64,000 nt of DNA, from NCBI GenBank assembly GCA_030157785.1, contig JAOAUC010000055.1:124001-188000 (forward strand). The letters are read 5' to 3'. This document shows, piece after piece, positions 10,768-22,667 of the stretch. A program made the position numbers and the translations under genes. Below the pieces are notes generated by a model. The model was given only the letters and a program-made list of their open reading frames with translations, made no database searches and was not told the DNA's origin. Origin of the DNA: Zoogloea oleivorans (GTDB lineage Bacteria > Pseudomonadota > Gammaproteobacteria > Burkholderiales > Rhodocyclaceae). Each line of letters begins with the position of its first letter. Positions within the stretch are counted from its first letter, which is position 1.

Positions 10768-13189
10768 GCAGGTCGATCAGCGCCGCGTGCGGGACGGGGC
10801 GGCTGAACAGGTAGCCCTGCCCGGCGCCGCAGCCCAGCCGCAGCAGGGTTGCAGCCTGCTCGGGGCGCTCGATGCCTTCGACGATGATCTCCATGCGCAG
10901 GGACGAAGCAATCGCCACGATGGCCTCGACGATGGCAATCCCGTCGGGCTTCTCCGGCAGGTACTGAACAAAGGAACGATCGATCTTGATGCGGTCGATG
11001 GGAAGATCGCGCAAGACACTGAGGGACGAATAGCCGGTGCCGAAATCGTCGATGCTGATGGAGATGCCGATAGCCTTCAGCTCGCTCAGGATCTCGACAC
11101 TCCGTTCGATCACCTGCAGGGTGCTCTCGGTGATTTCCAGCTCCAGGCTCGCAGCCGGAAAACCCGTGCGGGCCAGCGTATCGCGCACCGTGGCAACAAA
11201 ATCGTCGCGGGTAAACTCGCGGGCCGACACATTGACCGCGAGGCCCAGCTGCTGGCCAAGACTCTTGCTCAATCCCAGAATGTCGCGGCAGGCACGCTCC
11301 AGCACCCAGCGACCGAGGCGGTCGATGACACCGCTTTCTTCGGCAATCTGGATGAAGCGCACCGGCGGAATCATCCCCATCTCAGGGTGGTTCCAGCGCA
11401 CCAGCGCCTCCACGCCAAAGATGCGGCCATCGGCCAGATTCACCTGGGGCTGGTAGTAGACCAGCAACTTGCCGTCGTCGATGGCCCGACGCAGCCCCTG
11501 CTCCATGTTCAGGCGTTCGTTGCTGCGCTCGGCCATGTCCTGGGAGTAGAACTGGTAACGGTTGCGACCGGCTGCCTTGGCCGAATACATGGCGATGTCG
11601 GCGGCCCGCATGAGCTGGTGCCGGTCACCCCCGTTGGCCGGATAGACGGCGATGCCGATGCTGCCCGACACCGTGACGCACTCGTTGCCCAGACTGACCG
11701 GCGAACTCACGGTATTGAGGATTTTCTGCGCCAGATCGGCGGCGTACGCGGGGCTGGAACCACCGGCGAGGATGACGAACTCGTCGCCCCCCAGCCGGGC
11801 AATGGTGTCGCTGCCGCGCAGCACGTTGCGCAGGCGCCCGGCCACAACACGCAGCAACTCGTCGCCCATGATGTGGCCCAGGGTGTCGTTCACCACCTTG
11901 AAGCTGTCGAGATCGAGAAACAGCAGCAGGCAGTGCTGCTGCAGCCGGCGCGCCTGCTCGATGGCCTGCTCGATGCGGTCATCGAAGAGCAGGCGGTTGG
12001 GCAGGCCGGTCAGCGGGTCGTGGTGGGCGAGATGGTGGAGCTTTTCCTCGGCCACATGCATTTCGCTGACATCCGAAAAGGCGATCACGTAATTGCTGAC
12101 CCGCCCGGCGCCATTGCGCACCACGCTCAGGCTTTGCCAGGCGGGAAAGCGCTCGCCATTCCGGCGGTAGCAAAACACCTCGCCCTGCCAGTAGCCGTCC
12201 GGGCTCGCGTCCAGGTCGGCAAAGAACTGCCTGCTGTCCTGAGGGTCGCGACGTATGCGCAGCAACACGTCGGCATCAAAACCGAGGGCTTCGGACTCGC
12301 TGTAACCGGTGATCCGCGTAAACGCCGCATTGACCGCACCGATGGCGTGCTCGGCACTGGCGATCACGATGGCTTCGGCAGCGGTATGGAAGACCACGCT
12401 GGACTGACGCAGGCGGTCTTCGGTCTGGTGGCGCTGGGTGACGTCCTGCAGCACGCCAACGACCCGCCGCTCGGCGTTGGCACTCTGGTGCGCCTTGACG
12501 TTGGCCTCCAGAAAATGCGGCCCGCCATTGTTGCGGGCGGTACGGAATTCGATGCGCACCGCCTCGGGGCCGGACAGCGCATCGCTCAGGCTGGCCACAA
12601 CCCGCTCGCGATCGCCGGCATGCACGCGAGACAGGAAGGTGCTCTCCCAGGACTCGTCGAGGGGCATCTTGCTGTCGCCGAACATGGCCTTGAGATGACC
12701 GTCGCCATGCATCCGGTCGTCCAGCGGCAGCCATTCAAAAACGCCGAGGGAGGCGGCATCCATCGCCAATTTGAGGCGCAGCTCGCTTCTTTCCACCGCC
12801 ACCTCGACCTCCCGCCGGGCCAGCGCCATCTGGATCGAGGCGTGCAGCTCGCGCACATCCCAGGGCTTGACCAGGTAGCCGAAGGGGCGGCTTTCCAGCG
12901 CCCGGCGCAGGGTGTCATCCTCGGCAAAGGCGGTCAGGTAGATGACGGGGATCTGGTGCTGTGCCTGGATCTCGGTGGCGGCCTGGACCCCGTCCATGGC
13001 ACCTTCGAGATGGATATCCATCAGCACCAGGTCAGGAGCCACCTCGGCCACGCACTGCACCGCCTGCTCGCCGCTCCCCACCATGGCGCCAACACGGTAG
13101 CCCAGGGACTGCAGCTGGTTCTTCAGGTCGAAGGCAACCACGCGTTCGTCTTCGACGAGCATCAGGTTGATCTGTCGGGGAATCGTCAT
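10727..13189 (-). CDS. Response regulator with REC-PAS-PAS-GGDEF-EAL
   Basis: 820-aa cytoplasmic c-di-GMP enzyme under two-component control. The receiver domain (about 1-125) has phospho-acceptor Asp58 (LVLMDIHLEG), YLTAF and Lys108. Two PAS domains occupy about 145-255 and 262-380. The GGDEF domain has intact GGDEF (467-471) and an RGSD inhibitory site 5 residues before it. The EAL domain has EAL (594-596), DDFGTGYSS and VEGIE. Both synthesis and hydrolysis of c-di-GMP therefore look possible. The start overlaps the stop of the upstream kinase by 4 bases (ATGA), so translation is coupled and the kinase is the likely partner. No transmembrane segment is present. Confidence 0.95.
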   Translation of the reverse strand: MTIPRQINLMLVEDERVVAFDLKNQLQSLGYRVGAMVGSGEQAVQCVAEVAPDLVLMDIHLEGAMDGVQAATEIQAQHQIPVIYLTAFAEDDTLRRALESRPFGYLVKPWDVRELHASIQMALARREVEVAVERSELRLKLAMDAASLGVFEWLPLDDRMHGDGHLKAMFGDSKMPLDESWESTFLSRVHAGDRERVVASLSDALSGPEAVRIEFRTARNNGGPHFLEANVKAHQSANAERRVVGVLQDVTQRHQTEDRLRQSSVVFHTAAEAIVIASAEHAIGAVNAAFTRITGYSESEALGFDADVLLRIRRDPQDSRQFFADLDASPDGYWQGEVFCYRRNGERFPAWQSLSVVRNGAGRVSNYVIAFSDVSEMHVAEEKLHHLAHHDPLTGLPNRLLFDDRIEQAIEQARRLQQHCLLLFLDLDSFKVVNDTLGHIMGDELLRVVAGRLRNVLRGSDTIARLGGDEFVILAGGSSPAYAADLAQKILNTVSSPVSLGNECVTVSGSIGIAVYPANGGDRHQLMRAADIAMYSAKAAGRNRYQFYSQDMAERSNERLNMEQGLRRAIDDGKLLVYYQPQVNLADGRIFGVEALVRWNHPEMGMIPPVRFIQIAEESGVIDRLGRWVLERACRDILGLSKSLGQQLGLAVNVSAREFTRDDFVATVRDTLARTGFPAASLELEITESTLQVIERSVEILSELKAIGISISIDDFGTGYSSLSVLRDLPIDRIKIDRSFVQYLPEKPDGIAIVEAIVAIASSLRMEIIVEGIERPEQAATLLRLGCGAGQGYLFSRPVPHAALIDLLTPGGPAPSGSAG

Positions 13190-14244
13190 GAGGGCCTCCG
13201 CGTCAAGGGAACGGAAGGAAAGCGCAGCGAAAACCGCGCGCCCGGCCCGCCCTCCACGGTAAAACGACCGCCCAGCTGGTCGGCCAGCAGGGGGACAAGT
13301 TGCAAGCCCAGCGACTTCACGGCCGCCAGGTCGAAGCCCTCGGGCAGGCCTGCGCCATCGTCGGCAACAAGCAGCTCAAGTTCATCACCCACCGCATGCA
13401 GCTCGATCCGGACTTCCCCCGTACGCCCGCCGGTAAAGGCATGCTTGAAGGCATTGGTGACCAGTTCGGTCACCACGAGGCCGCAGGGAATGGCCCGCTC
13501 CAGGTCGAGAAACTGGGGGGCTGCTGGCAGGGCCCTGCGCAGCGAAATGTGGGTGCTGTCTTCACGATAGCTGCTGAGCAGCAGCTGCGCCAGGCGCTCC
13601 AGGTACTCACCGAGATCAATGCGGGAGTAGTCCTTGCGCTCGTAGAGCAACTGATGGGTCAGCGCCATGGCGCGCACCCGGTTCTGGCTCTCGGCCAGAA
13701 TGGCCCGCAGGCGCGGGTCGCCGGTGTGGGTGGCCTGCAGGTTGAGCAGGCTCGAGATGACCTGCAGGTTGTTCTTCACCCGGTGGTGCACCTCGTTGAG
13801 CAACACCGTTTTTTCCTGCAGCGCGCTTTCCAGTTTCTGCTGGGCACGCTGGCGTTCGGTAATGTCGACGATGGAGGCCAACACCATGACGCCCTCCTCG
13901 GTCTCGATCGGGTTGAGACCGATCTCGACGGGGAACTCGCTGCCGTCCTGGTGGCGGGCGTAAAGATCACGCCCGCTGCCCATGGGCCGGGGGTGCGGGT
14001 CTTTAAAGAAGCTCTCCCGATACGCAGGGTGCCGCCCGGCAAATTGCCCTGGCAGCAGCTTGTCCACCGACTGCCCCAGCAATTCCTCCCGGGGGTAGCC
14101 AAACACCCGCTCAGCCTGGGCGTTGATCAGCACGATGCATCCTTCGCGATCGACCATGACCATCGCCGTCGGCGCCCATTCGACGACCCGCCGAAAGGAC
14201 TCTTCCCCCGCGGGGGGCGTGCCTGCCCGGGTCTTGTCGCTCAT
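13186..14244 (-). CDS. PAS-domain sensor histidine kinase, HisKA_2 type
   Basis: 352-aa soluble kinase with a PAS domain at about 15-130, then a HisKA_2 dimerisation/phosphotransfer helix (EVHHRVKNNLQVISSL, phospho-His likely His154), then a HATPase domain (TNAFKHAF as N-box, VADDGAGLPEG as G1 box). Lacking membrane segments, it probably senses a cytoplasmic cue or takes input from the upstream hybrid kinase. A GTG at 14271 would add nine residues; I prefer the ATG at 14244 because an AAGGGGGG ribosome site lies just upstream. It sits 47 bases after the hybrid kinase and overlaps the regulator by 4 bases. Confidence 0.93.
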   Translation of the reverse strand: MSDKTRAGTPPAGEESFRRVVEWAPTAMVMVDREGCIVLINAQAERVFGYPREELLGQSVDKLLPGQFAGRHPAYRESFFKDPHPRPMGSGRDLYARHQDGSEFPVEIGLNPIETEEGVMVLASIVDITERQRAQQKLESALQEKTVLLNEVHHRVKNNLQVISSLLNLQATHTGDPRLRAILAESQNRVRAMALTHQLLYERKDYSRIDLGEYLERLAQLLLSSYREDSTHISLRRALPAAPQFLDLERAIPCGLVVTELVTNAFKHAFTGGRTGEVRIELHAVGDELELLVADDGAGLPEGFDLAAVKSLGLQLVPLLADQLGGRFTVEGGPGARFSLRFPSVPLTRRPS

Positions 14245-14291
14245 GCGCTGCCCCCCTTTCGCCAACCGCACCTACATTGTGAAATTTTGAT

Positions 14292-17792
<3,501 letters not shown>

Positions 17793-17894
17793 GCCTCTCT
17801 ATCGGCCTGCGCAGCCGACTCTGAAGGCCGGCTCGTCACCGGCCTGACACCTGCTCACCATACCCCCGTCACAGGCATCCGGCACATTGAGGGA

Positions 17895-18767
17895 ATGAAC
17901 TCCCCGCTCCTGCGCCGTTTTGGCCGCCGCCCGCTTGCCTGGCCGCTCCTGTGGCTGCCGGCACTGCTGCTGACCAGCGCCGACGCCCTGGCCTGGGGCC
18001 TGTACACCCACGTTTATTTCGCCCAGCTTTTGCTGTGGGCGATTCCCCTCGCCGACCCGGCCCTGCGCCGTCTGGCCCGCCGCCACCCGAAGCTTGTGAT
18101 GGCCGGTGCCTGCCTGCCCGACGTGGCCCTCACCGCCCGCAGCGCCGGCGCCGACGTGCTGAGCACCAGCCACCGCTGGCCACAGCTGCACGTGCTGATG
18201 GACGCCGCCCGCAGCGACGCCGAGCACGCTGCCGTGCTCGGCTACGCCAGCCACCTGATGGCCGACATCATTGCCCACAACCACTTCGTGCCGGCCCACG
18301 AGCGCCTGTGGTTCGAATCCGAAATCACCACCCACGTGGCGGTGGAATGGGCCATGGACCACCACGTATCCCGGCAGCTGTTCACCCGCCCCGCCGACCT
18401 ACTGCACAGCGAACGGGAAACCCTCACGCCCTTGATGGCCCGCGCCTTTCACTGCCACCCGGACAACGTCGGCCAGGCCCTCGCCACCCTCACCCGCGGC
18501 GAAAGCTGGCTGCGCACCAGCCGCGTGCACGCCGGGCTCTATCACGCCGCGCGCTTCATCGACAAACGCGTGCAGCGCCGCTTCAACCTCTACCTGGGTC
18601 ACACCGCCCGCCGCCTTGGCCAGCTCGACCGCCTGCTCGAAGGCGAGCTGCCCGGCTGGCTGGCCGAAGTCGAACCCCTCGTCGCCCGCGCCCGCCTCGA
18701 CTGCGCCCCGCGCCGCATGCTGCGCGCCTGCCTGCCACTGCCCGAAGACCTGTTCCTGAAGGCCTGA
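17895..18767 (+). CDS. Zinc-dependent phospholipase C-like secreted protein
   Basis: 290 aa with an N-terminal signal peptide (RRPLAWPLLWLPALLLTSA) whose predicted cleavage after DALA leaves Trp as first mature residue (WGLYTHVYF). In the zinc phospholipase C family this terminal Trp and a nearby His bind the metals. Further family residues are seen in YASHLMADIIAHNHFVP (D-x3-H-N type) and TTHVAVEWAMDHHV. The likely role is phospholipid or related phosphodiester cleavage outside the cytoplasm. The ATG at 17895 has only a very close GAGGGA before it, so the ribosome site is poor, but the signal peptide supports this start. It is convergent with fumC, 6 bases apart. Confidence 0.8.
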   Translation: MNSPLLRRFGRRPLAWPLLWLPALLLTSADALAWGLYTHVYFAQLLLWAIPLADPALRRLARRHPKLVMAGACLPDVALTARSAGADVLSTSHRWPQLHVLMDAARSDAEHAAVLGYASHLMADIIAHNHFVPAHERLWFESEITTHVAVEWAMDHHVSRQLFTRPADLLHSERETLTPLMARAFHCHPDNVGQALATLTRGESWLRTSRVHAGLYHAARFIDKRVQRRFNLYLGHTARRLGQLDRLLEGELPGWLAEVEPLVARARLDCAPRRMLRACLPLPEDLFLKA

Positions 18768-18773
18768 TCGGCC

Positions 18774-20165
18774 CTAGGGCCGGACCATGTCCTCCGGCCG
18801 CACCCACGCATCGAAATCCTCATTCGTCACGTAGCCCAGCGCCAGCGCCGCCTCGCGCAGCGACGTGCCCATGTGATGGGCCTGCTTGGCGATCTCCGAC
18901 GCGCGGTCGTAGCCGATGTGCGGGCTGAGCGCGGTGACCAGCATCAGCGAGCGCGCCACCAGTTCGGCAATGCGCGGCACGTTGACCTCGATGCCGCGAG
19001 CACAGTGGGTGTCGAAACTGCGCATCCCGTCGGCCAGCAGGCGCACGCTGGACAGGAAGTTGTGGATGATCAGCGGCTTGAAGACGTTGAGTTCGAAGTT
19101 GCCCGACGCCGCGCCAACCGTCAGCGCCACATCGTTGCCGAAGACCTGGCAGCACAGCATCGTCATGGCCTCGCACTGGGTCGGGTTCACCTTGCCGGGC
19201 ATGATCGAGCTGCCCGGCTCGTTCTCGGGAATCGACAGTTCGCCCAGGCCCGAACGCGGCCCGGAAGCCAGCCAGCGCACGTCATTGGCGATCTTCATCA
19301 GCGCCGTAGCGAGGGTCTTGAGGGCGCCATGGGCACTCACCAGCGCGTCGTGGCCCGCCAGCGCAGCAAACTTGTTGGGAGCGCTGCGAAACGGCAGGCC
19401 GCTACGGTCGGCCAACTCAAGGGCCACCCGCTCGCCGAAGCCCGGCGGCGCGTTGAGCCCGGTGCCCACCGCAGTGCCGCCCACAGCCAGCGCCTCCAGC
19501 GCCGGCAGGGTCGCCACGATGGCCTGCTCCGCATGGTCGAGCTGGGCCACCCAGCCCGACATTTCCTGCCCGACGGTCAACGGCGTGGCGTCCTGCAGGT
19601 GGGTGCGGCCAATCTTGACGATGTCGGCAAACTCCACCGCCTTCACGGCCAGCACCGCCCCCAGCGCCTGCAGGGCCGGCAGCAGCTCGTCGTTCAGGGT
19701 CGTCACGGCGGCCACGTGCATGGCCGTCGGAAAGATGTCGTTGGACGACTGGCTGAGGTTGACGTGATCGTTGGGATGCACCCACCGGGCCATGCCGCGC
19801 TCGCCGCCCAGCAGCTCCGAGGCCCGGTTGGCGAGCACTTCGTTCATGTTCATGTTGGTCTGGGTGCCGGAGCCGGTCTGCCACACCGAGAGGGGGAAGG
19901 CATCCGGATGCCCGCCCTCGAGCACCTCGTCGGCAGCGGCAATGATGGCCGCCATCTTGTCGGTGGCCAGCAGGCCGAGATCGCCATTGACCACCGCGCA
20001 GGCGCGCTTGACCTCGGCCAGCGCGTGCAGCAGGGCCGCCGGCATGCGCTCGGTGGAGATGGCAAAGTGATACAGAGAACGCTGGGTCTGGGCGCCCCAC
20101 AGGGCGCCGGCAGGGACATCGATGGGGCCGAAAGCATCTCTTTCGGTACGGGTCGGGCTCGTCAT
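18774..20165 (-). CDS. fumC: Class II fumarate hydratase FumC
   Basis: 463-aa iron-independent fumarase converting fumarate to malate in the TCA cycle. The family signature [15 protein letters not shown] is intact and the catalytic-region segments [11 protein letters not shown] and [12 protein letters not shown] are present. Length matches E. coli FumC (467 aa), and [20 protein letters not shown] at the N-terminus is typical of fumarase rather than aspartase. The oxygen-tolerant enzyme type fits with katG for oxidative conditions. It follows the PAP2 gene on the same strand, separated by 61 bases that contain a REP-like palindrome. Confidence 0.95.
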   Translation of the reverse strand: MTSPTRTERDAFGPIDVPAGALWGAQTQRSLYHFAISTERMPAALLHALAEVKRACAVVNGDLGLLATDKMAAIIAAADEVLEGGHPDAFPLSVWQTGSGTQTNMNMNEVLANRASELLGGERGMARWVHPNDHVNLSQSSNDIFPTAMHVAAVTTLNDELLPALQALGAVLAVKAVEFADIVKIGRTHLQDATPLTVGQEMSGWVAQLDHAEQAIVATLPALEALAVGGTAVGTGLNAPPGFGERVALELADRSGLPFRSAPNKFAALAGHDALVSAHGALKTLATALMKIANDVRWLASGPRSGLGELSIPENEPGSSIMPGKVNPTQCEAMTMLCCQVFGNDVALTVGAASGNFELNVFKPLIIHNFLSSVRLLADGMRSFDTHCARGIEVNVPRIAELVARSLMLVTALSPHIGYDRASEIAKQAHHMGTSLREAALALGYVTNEDFDAWVRPEDMVRP

Positions 20166-20198
20166 GGCGATCTCCTTGCTGCCGGATACGCCTTCAGT

Positions 20199-20221
20199 GT
20201 AGGTCGGATTTCAGTCCGACC
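20199..20221. repeat. REP-like palindrome
   Basis: A GTAGG head is followed by a 7-bp stem (20202-20208 with 20215-20221) around TTTCAG. Head and loop resemble those of the larger inverted repeat at 44801-44869 (GTAGGGGCGACTTCAGTCGC), so both probably belong to one REP family. It sits between the PAP2 stop and the fumC start. Confidence 0.6.
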
Positions 20222-20226
20222 CCTTC

Positions 20227-20751
20227 TTACACCAACGCGATGGCCGCGTTGGCGAGCACGGCGCCAATGGCCGCGCCGGCCAGCACGTCGCTGGGGTAGT
20301 GCAGGCCGAGCACCGGGCGGGACACCGCCACCAGCAGCGCAAAACCGAACACCGACGCGGCCAGGGCCGGAAAGTGGTGGGCCAGGATCAGCGAGAAGCT
20401 CATCGCGTGCAGGGTGTGGCCGGACGGAAAACTGAACTTGTCCAGCGGGCAGCCGGCGCACACCACGTCGCTGACCACCTCGAAGGGCCGCGGGCGCAGG
20501 GTGTGCACCTTGAGCAGCTTGTACACCGCCACCCCCACCACGCCCGCCACCAACATCTGCCTGAGAGCCGGCAGCGCCTCGGCACCGAACAGCGCGTACA
20601 GGCAGGTGGCAAGGCAATACCACGCAGCCCCGTCGCCCAGCCGGCTCACCGCCCGCATCAGCTCGCGCAGGCCCCGGTAGCGGGACAGGCGGTTGGAACG
20701 CACCGCGAGGCGGTCGTCGAGCAATTGCAGGCGGGCGGGCAGGGCGAACAT
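20227..20751 (-). CDS. PAP2-family phosphatase, membrane-bound
   Basis: 174-aa inner-membrane phosphatase of the PAP2 superfamily, probably acting on a lipid phosphate such as phosphatidate or undecaprenyl diphosphate. All three signatures are visible: KVHTLRPRP (K-x6-RP), FPSGHT (PSGH), and SRPVLGLHYPSD (SR-x5-H-x3-D). About five hydrophobic segments are present. It lies 4 bases after the glycosyltransferase stop and is almost certainly co-transcribed with it, suggesting a shared glycolipid or envelope job. Confidence 0.9.
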   Translation of the reverse strand: MFALPARLQLLDDRLAVRSNRLSRYRGLRELMRAVSRLGDGAAWYCLATCLYALFGAEALPALRQMLVAGVVGVAVYKLLKVHTLRPRPFEVVSDVVCAGCPLDKFSFPSGHTLHAMSFSLILAHHFPALAASVFGFALLVAVSRPVLGLHYPSDVLAGAAIGAVLANAAIALV

Positions 20752-20755
20752 GACG

Positions 20756-21970
20756 TTACCTCCGGGCAGAGACGGGAGAGCTCAGGATGACCTGGCGCTG
20801 GAGAGCGACCAGACGTTCGACAATGGCGTGCCAGGCAAGGCTCTCCACCCGTTCCCGCGCAGCAAGGCGCTGGCGGGCACGCAATTCGGGCGATTCGGCA
20901 AGGCTCACGGCGCCGGCCACAAAGGCTGCTTCGTCGCCGGGCTCGGCCAGCCAGCCGTGCACCTGGTGCGTAATCAGCTCCAGCGCCGCCGCATCCCGGT
21001 AGGCCACCACCGGCATGCCGCTGGCGAGGGCTTCGGCGACCACGTTGCCGTAGGTTTCGCTGAGGCTCGGAAAGAGGAACAGATCGCCGCTGGCGTAGTG
21101 CTCGGCGAGCAGCTCACCCGTGCGCGGGCCGGTGAAGACGGCCTGCGGCTGACGCACCCGCATGGCCTGCAGGGCCGGGCCGCTGCCGACCATGATCAGG
21201 CGGGCGCGGGGCTGGCGGGCCTGGATGGCCTCGAAGGCCTTTTCCAGCAGGGCCAGGTTCTTCTCGGGGGCGATGCGTCCCACGTACACCACGGCCAGAT
21301 CATCCGGCTCCAGGCCCCAGCTGCGCCGCAGGGCGCCACTGCGACGGGCCGGATCGAAGAGCCTAGTATCGACCCCGCGGGACACCACGTCCACCCGCGG
21401 AATGCCCTGCTCGGCCAGCTCACCACACAGGGCGCGGGTCGGTACCAGGGTCAGGTTGGCACGGTTGTGAAACTTGCGCAGGTAGGCCGCAATCGGGCGC
21501 TTCAGCCAGCCGACGCCGTAGTGGCCGGTGTAACGATGAAAGTTGGTGTGAAACTCGCTGATCACCGGCAGATTGAGCTTCCTGGCGGCGGTGAGGGCCG
21601 ACCAGCCCAGCGGACCTTCGGTCACCACCTGCACCACGTCCGGGCGCTGGATCGACCAACGCCGCAGCAGCACCTTCCTGGCCGGCAGGCCGAGCTGCAG
21701 GTTGGCGTAGCGGGGCAGCGGAATGCCGCGGGAGAGCATCTCCTCAATGCCCTCGCTACCTTCGGGCAGAAGGATGCTGCCCCCTTCGTGAGCCTGCCGC
21801 GGGCGGATCAGATCGACCCGGTGCCCGGCGGCCACAAGGCCGTCTACCATCCGGCCAGTGGTCATCGCCACCCCGTTTATTTCAGGCGGATAGGTTTCGG
21901 TCACCACTGCCACCCTGAGGGAGGTCAGCTGGCTGACGATTTCCTGGCAAACGAGTCCGGCGCGGTCCAT
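20756..21970 (-). CDS. Glycosyltransferase family 4
   Basis: 404-aa GT-B-fold glycosyltransferase. The N-terminal acceptor half begins RVAVVTETYPPEINGVA and the C-terminal donor half has VYVGRIAPEKNLALL and the E-x7-E type motif in SETYGNVVAEALASGMP. This group contains lipid-linked mannosyl- and glucosyl-transferases; donor and acceptor cannot be assigned. There is no membrane segment, so it probably works at the inner face of the inner membrane. It is first in a likely operon with the PAP2 phosphatase and perhaps fumC. Confidence 0.88.
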   Translation of the reverse strand: MDRAGLVCQEIVSQLTSLRVAVVTETYPPEINGVAMTTGRMVDGLVAAGHRVDLIRPRQAHEGGSILLPEGSEGIEEMLSRGIPLPRYANLQLGLPARKVLLRRWSIQRPDVVQVVTEGPLGWSALTAARKLNLPVISEFHTNFHRYTGHYGVGWLKRPIAAYLRKFHNRANLTLVPTRALCGELAEQGIPRVDVVSRGVDTRLFDPARRSGALRRSWGLEPDDLAVVYVGRIAPEKNLALLEKAFEAIQARQPRARLIMVGSGPALQAMRVRQPQAVFTGPRTGELLAEHYASGDLFLFPSLSETYGNVVAEALASGMPVVAYRDAAALELITHQVHGWLAEPGDEAAFVAGAVSLAESPELRARQRLAARERVESLAWHAIVERLVALQRQVILSSPVSARR

Positions 21971-22127
21971 GCAGCCAGTGTTGCGGCGGCATGCTGCACG
22001 GGTGTTACGGTGAAGTGATGGCTAAGTGACGAGGCGCCGGCGCCCTGGCACGCGAACCCCGTTCCCCCGGACCTGTCAGAGAGGCAGACTTGCGGCACTT
22101 CCGCTCAACCCACCACCAAGGAAATGC

Positions 22128-22667
22128 ATGAAAGCCACACTCCTCGCCGCCCTCCTGAGCCTGGCCAGCCTCCATGCCGGGGCCGCCGACACTCCCCCTC
22201 TGAACACCATCCCGTCACTGGATGTACCCCGCTACATGGGCACCTGGTACGAGATCGCCCGCTATCCCAACTGGTTCCAGAAGAAGTGCACCGGCGCCTC
22301 GCAGGCAGACTACAGCCTGCAAAGCAACGGGACGGTACAGGTCATCAACCGCTGCCGGCTGGCCAGTGGCGAGATGGTTTCGGCAACGGGTGCAGCCCGC
22401 CAGGTGGGGCCTGCCGCTTCGCCGAAGCTGGAGGTGCGCTTCGCGCCAGCCTGGCTGTCCTTCATTCCGGCGGTGTGGGGTGATTACTGGGTGATCGACC
22501 TGGACGAGAAGTACCAGCTGGTCGCCGTCAGCGAGCCGAAACGGGAATTCCTGTGGGTGCTGTCACGCACGCCAAAGGTCGATCCGCAAACCTACGAGGC
22601 GCTCCTCGGCCGGCTCGCCGGCAAGGGCTTCGACCTGCACAAGCTGCAGGCATCCTCGCAGGACTAG
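22128..22667 (+). CDS. blc: Blc-like lipocalin
   Basis: 179 aa with a signal peptide (MKATLLAALLSLASLHAGA) and the lipocalin signature MGTWYEIARYPNWFQ; VSEPKREFLWVLSRTP is the conserved C-terminal strand of bacterial lipocalins. It probably binds fatty acids or lysophospholipids in the envelope. Unlike E. coli Blc there is no lipobox Cys at the cleavage site, so it is likely periplasmic rather than an outer-membrane lipoprotein. The ATG at 22128 has AAGGA 5-6 bases upstream. The gene is convergent with the MASE1 protein and overlaps its 3' end by 4 bases. Confidence 0.92.
   Translation: MKATLLAALLSLASLHAGAADTPPLNTIPSLDVPRYMGTWYEIARYPNWFQKKCTGASQADYSLQSNGTVQVINRCRLASGEMVSATGAARQVGPAASPKLEVRFAPAWLSFIPAVWGDYWVIDLDEKYQLVAVSEPKREFLWVLSRTPKVDPQTYEALLGRLAGKGFDLHKLQASSQD

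Noticed and set aside
10787..13570. Open frame of over 900 codons on the plus strand across the GGDEF-EAL gene
   Set aside because: The opposite strand holds intact REC, PAS, GGDEF and EAL motifs; this reading has none and is only a by-product of high GC.
18768..18786. GGCCCTAGGGCC palindrome between the phospholipase-like gene and fumC
   Set aside because: It has no loop or T-run, so it is too short and unstable to be called a terminator.
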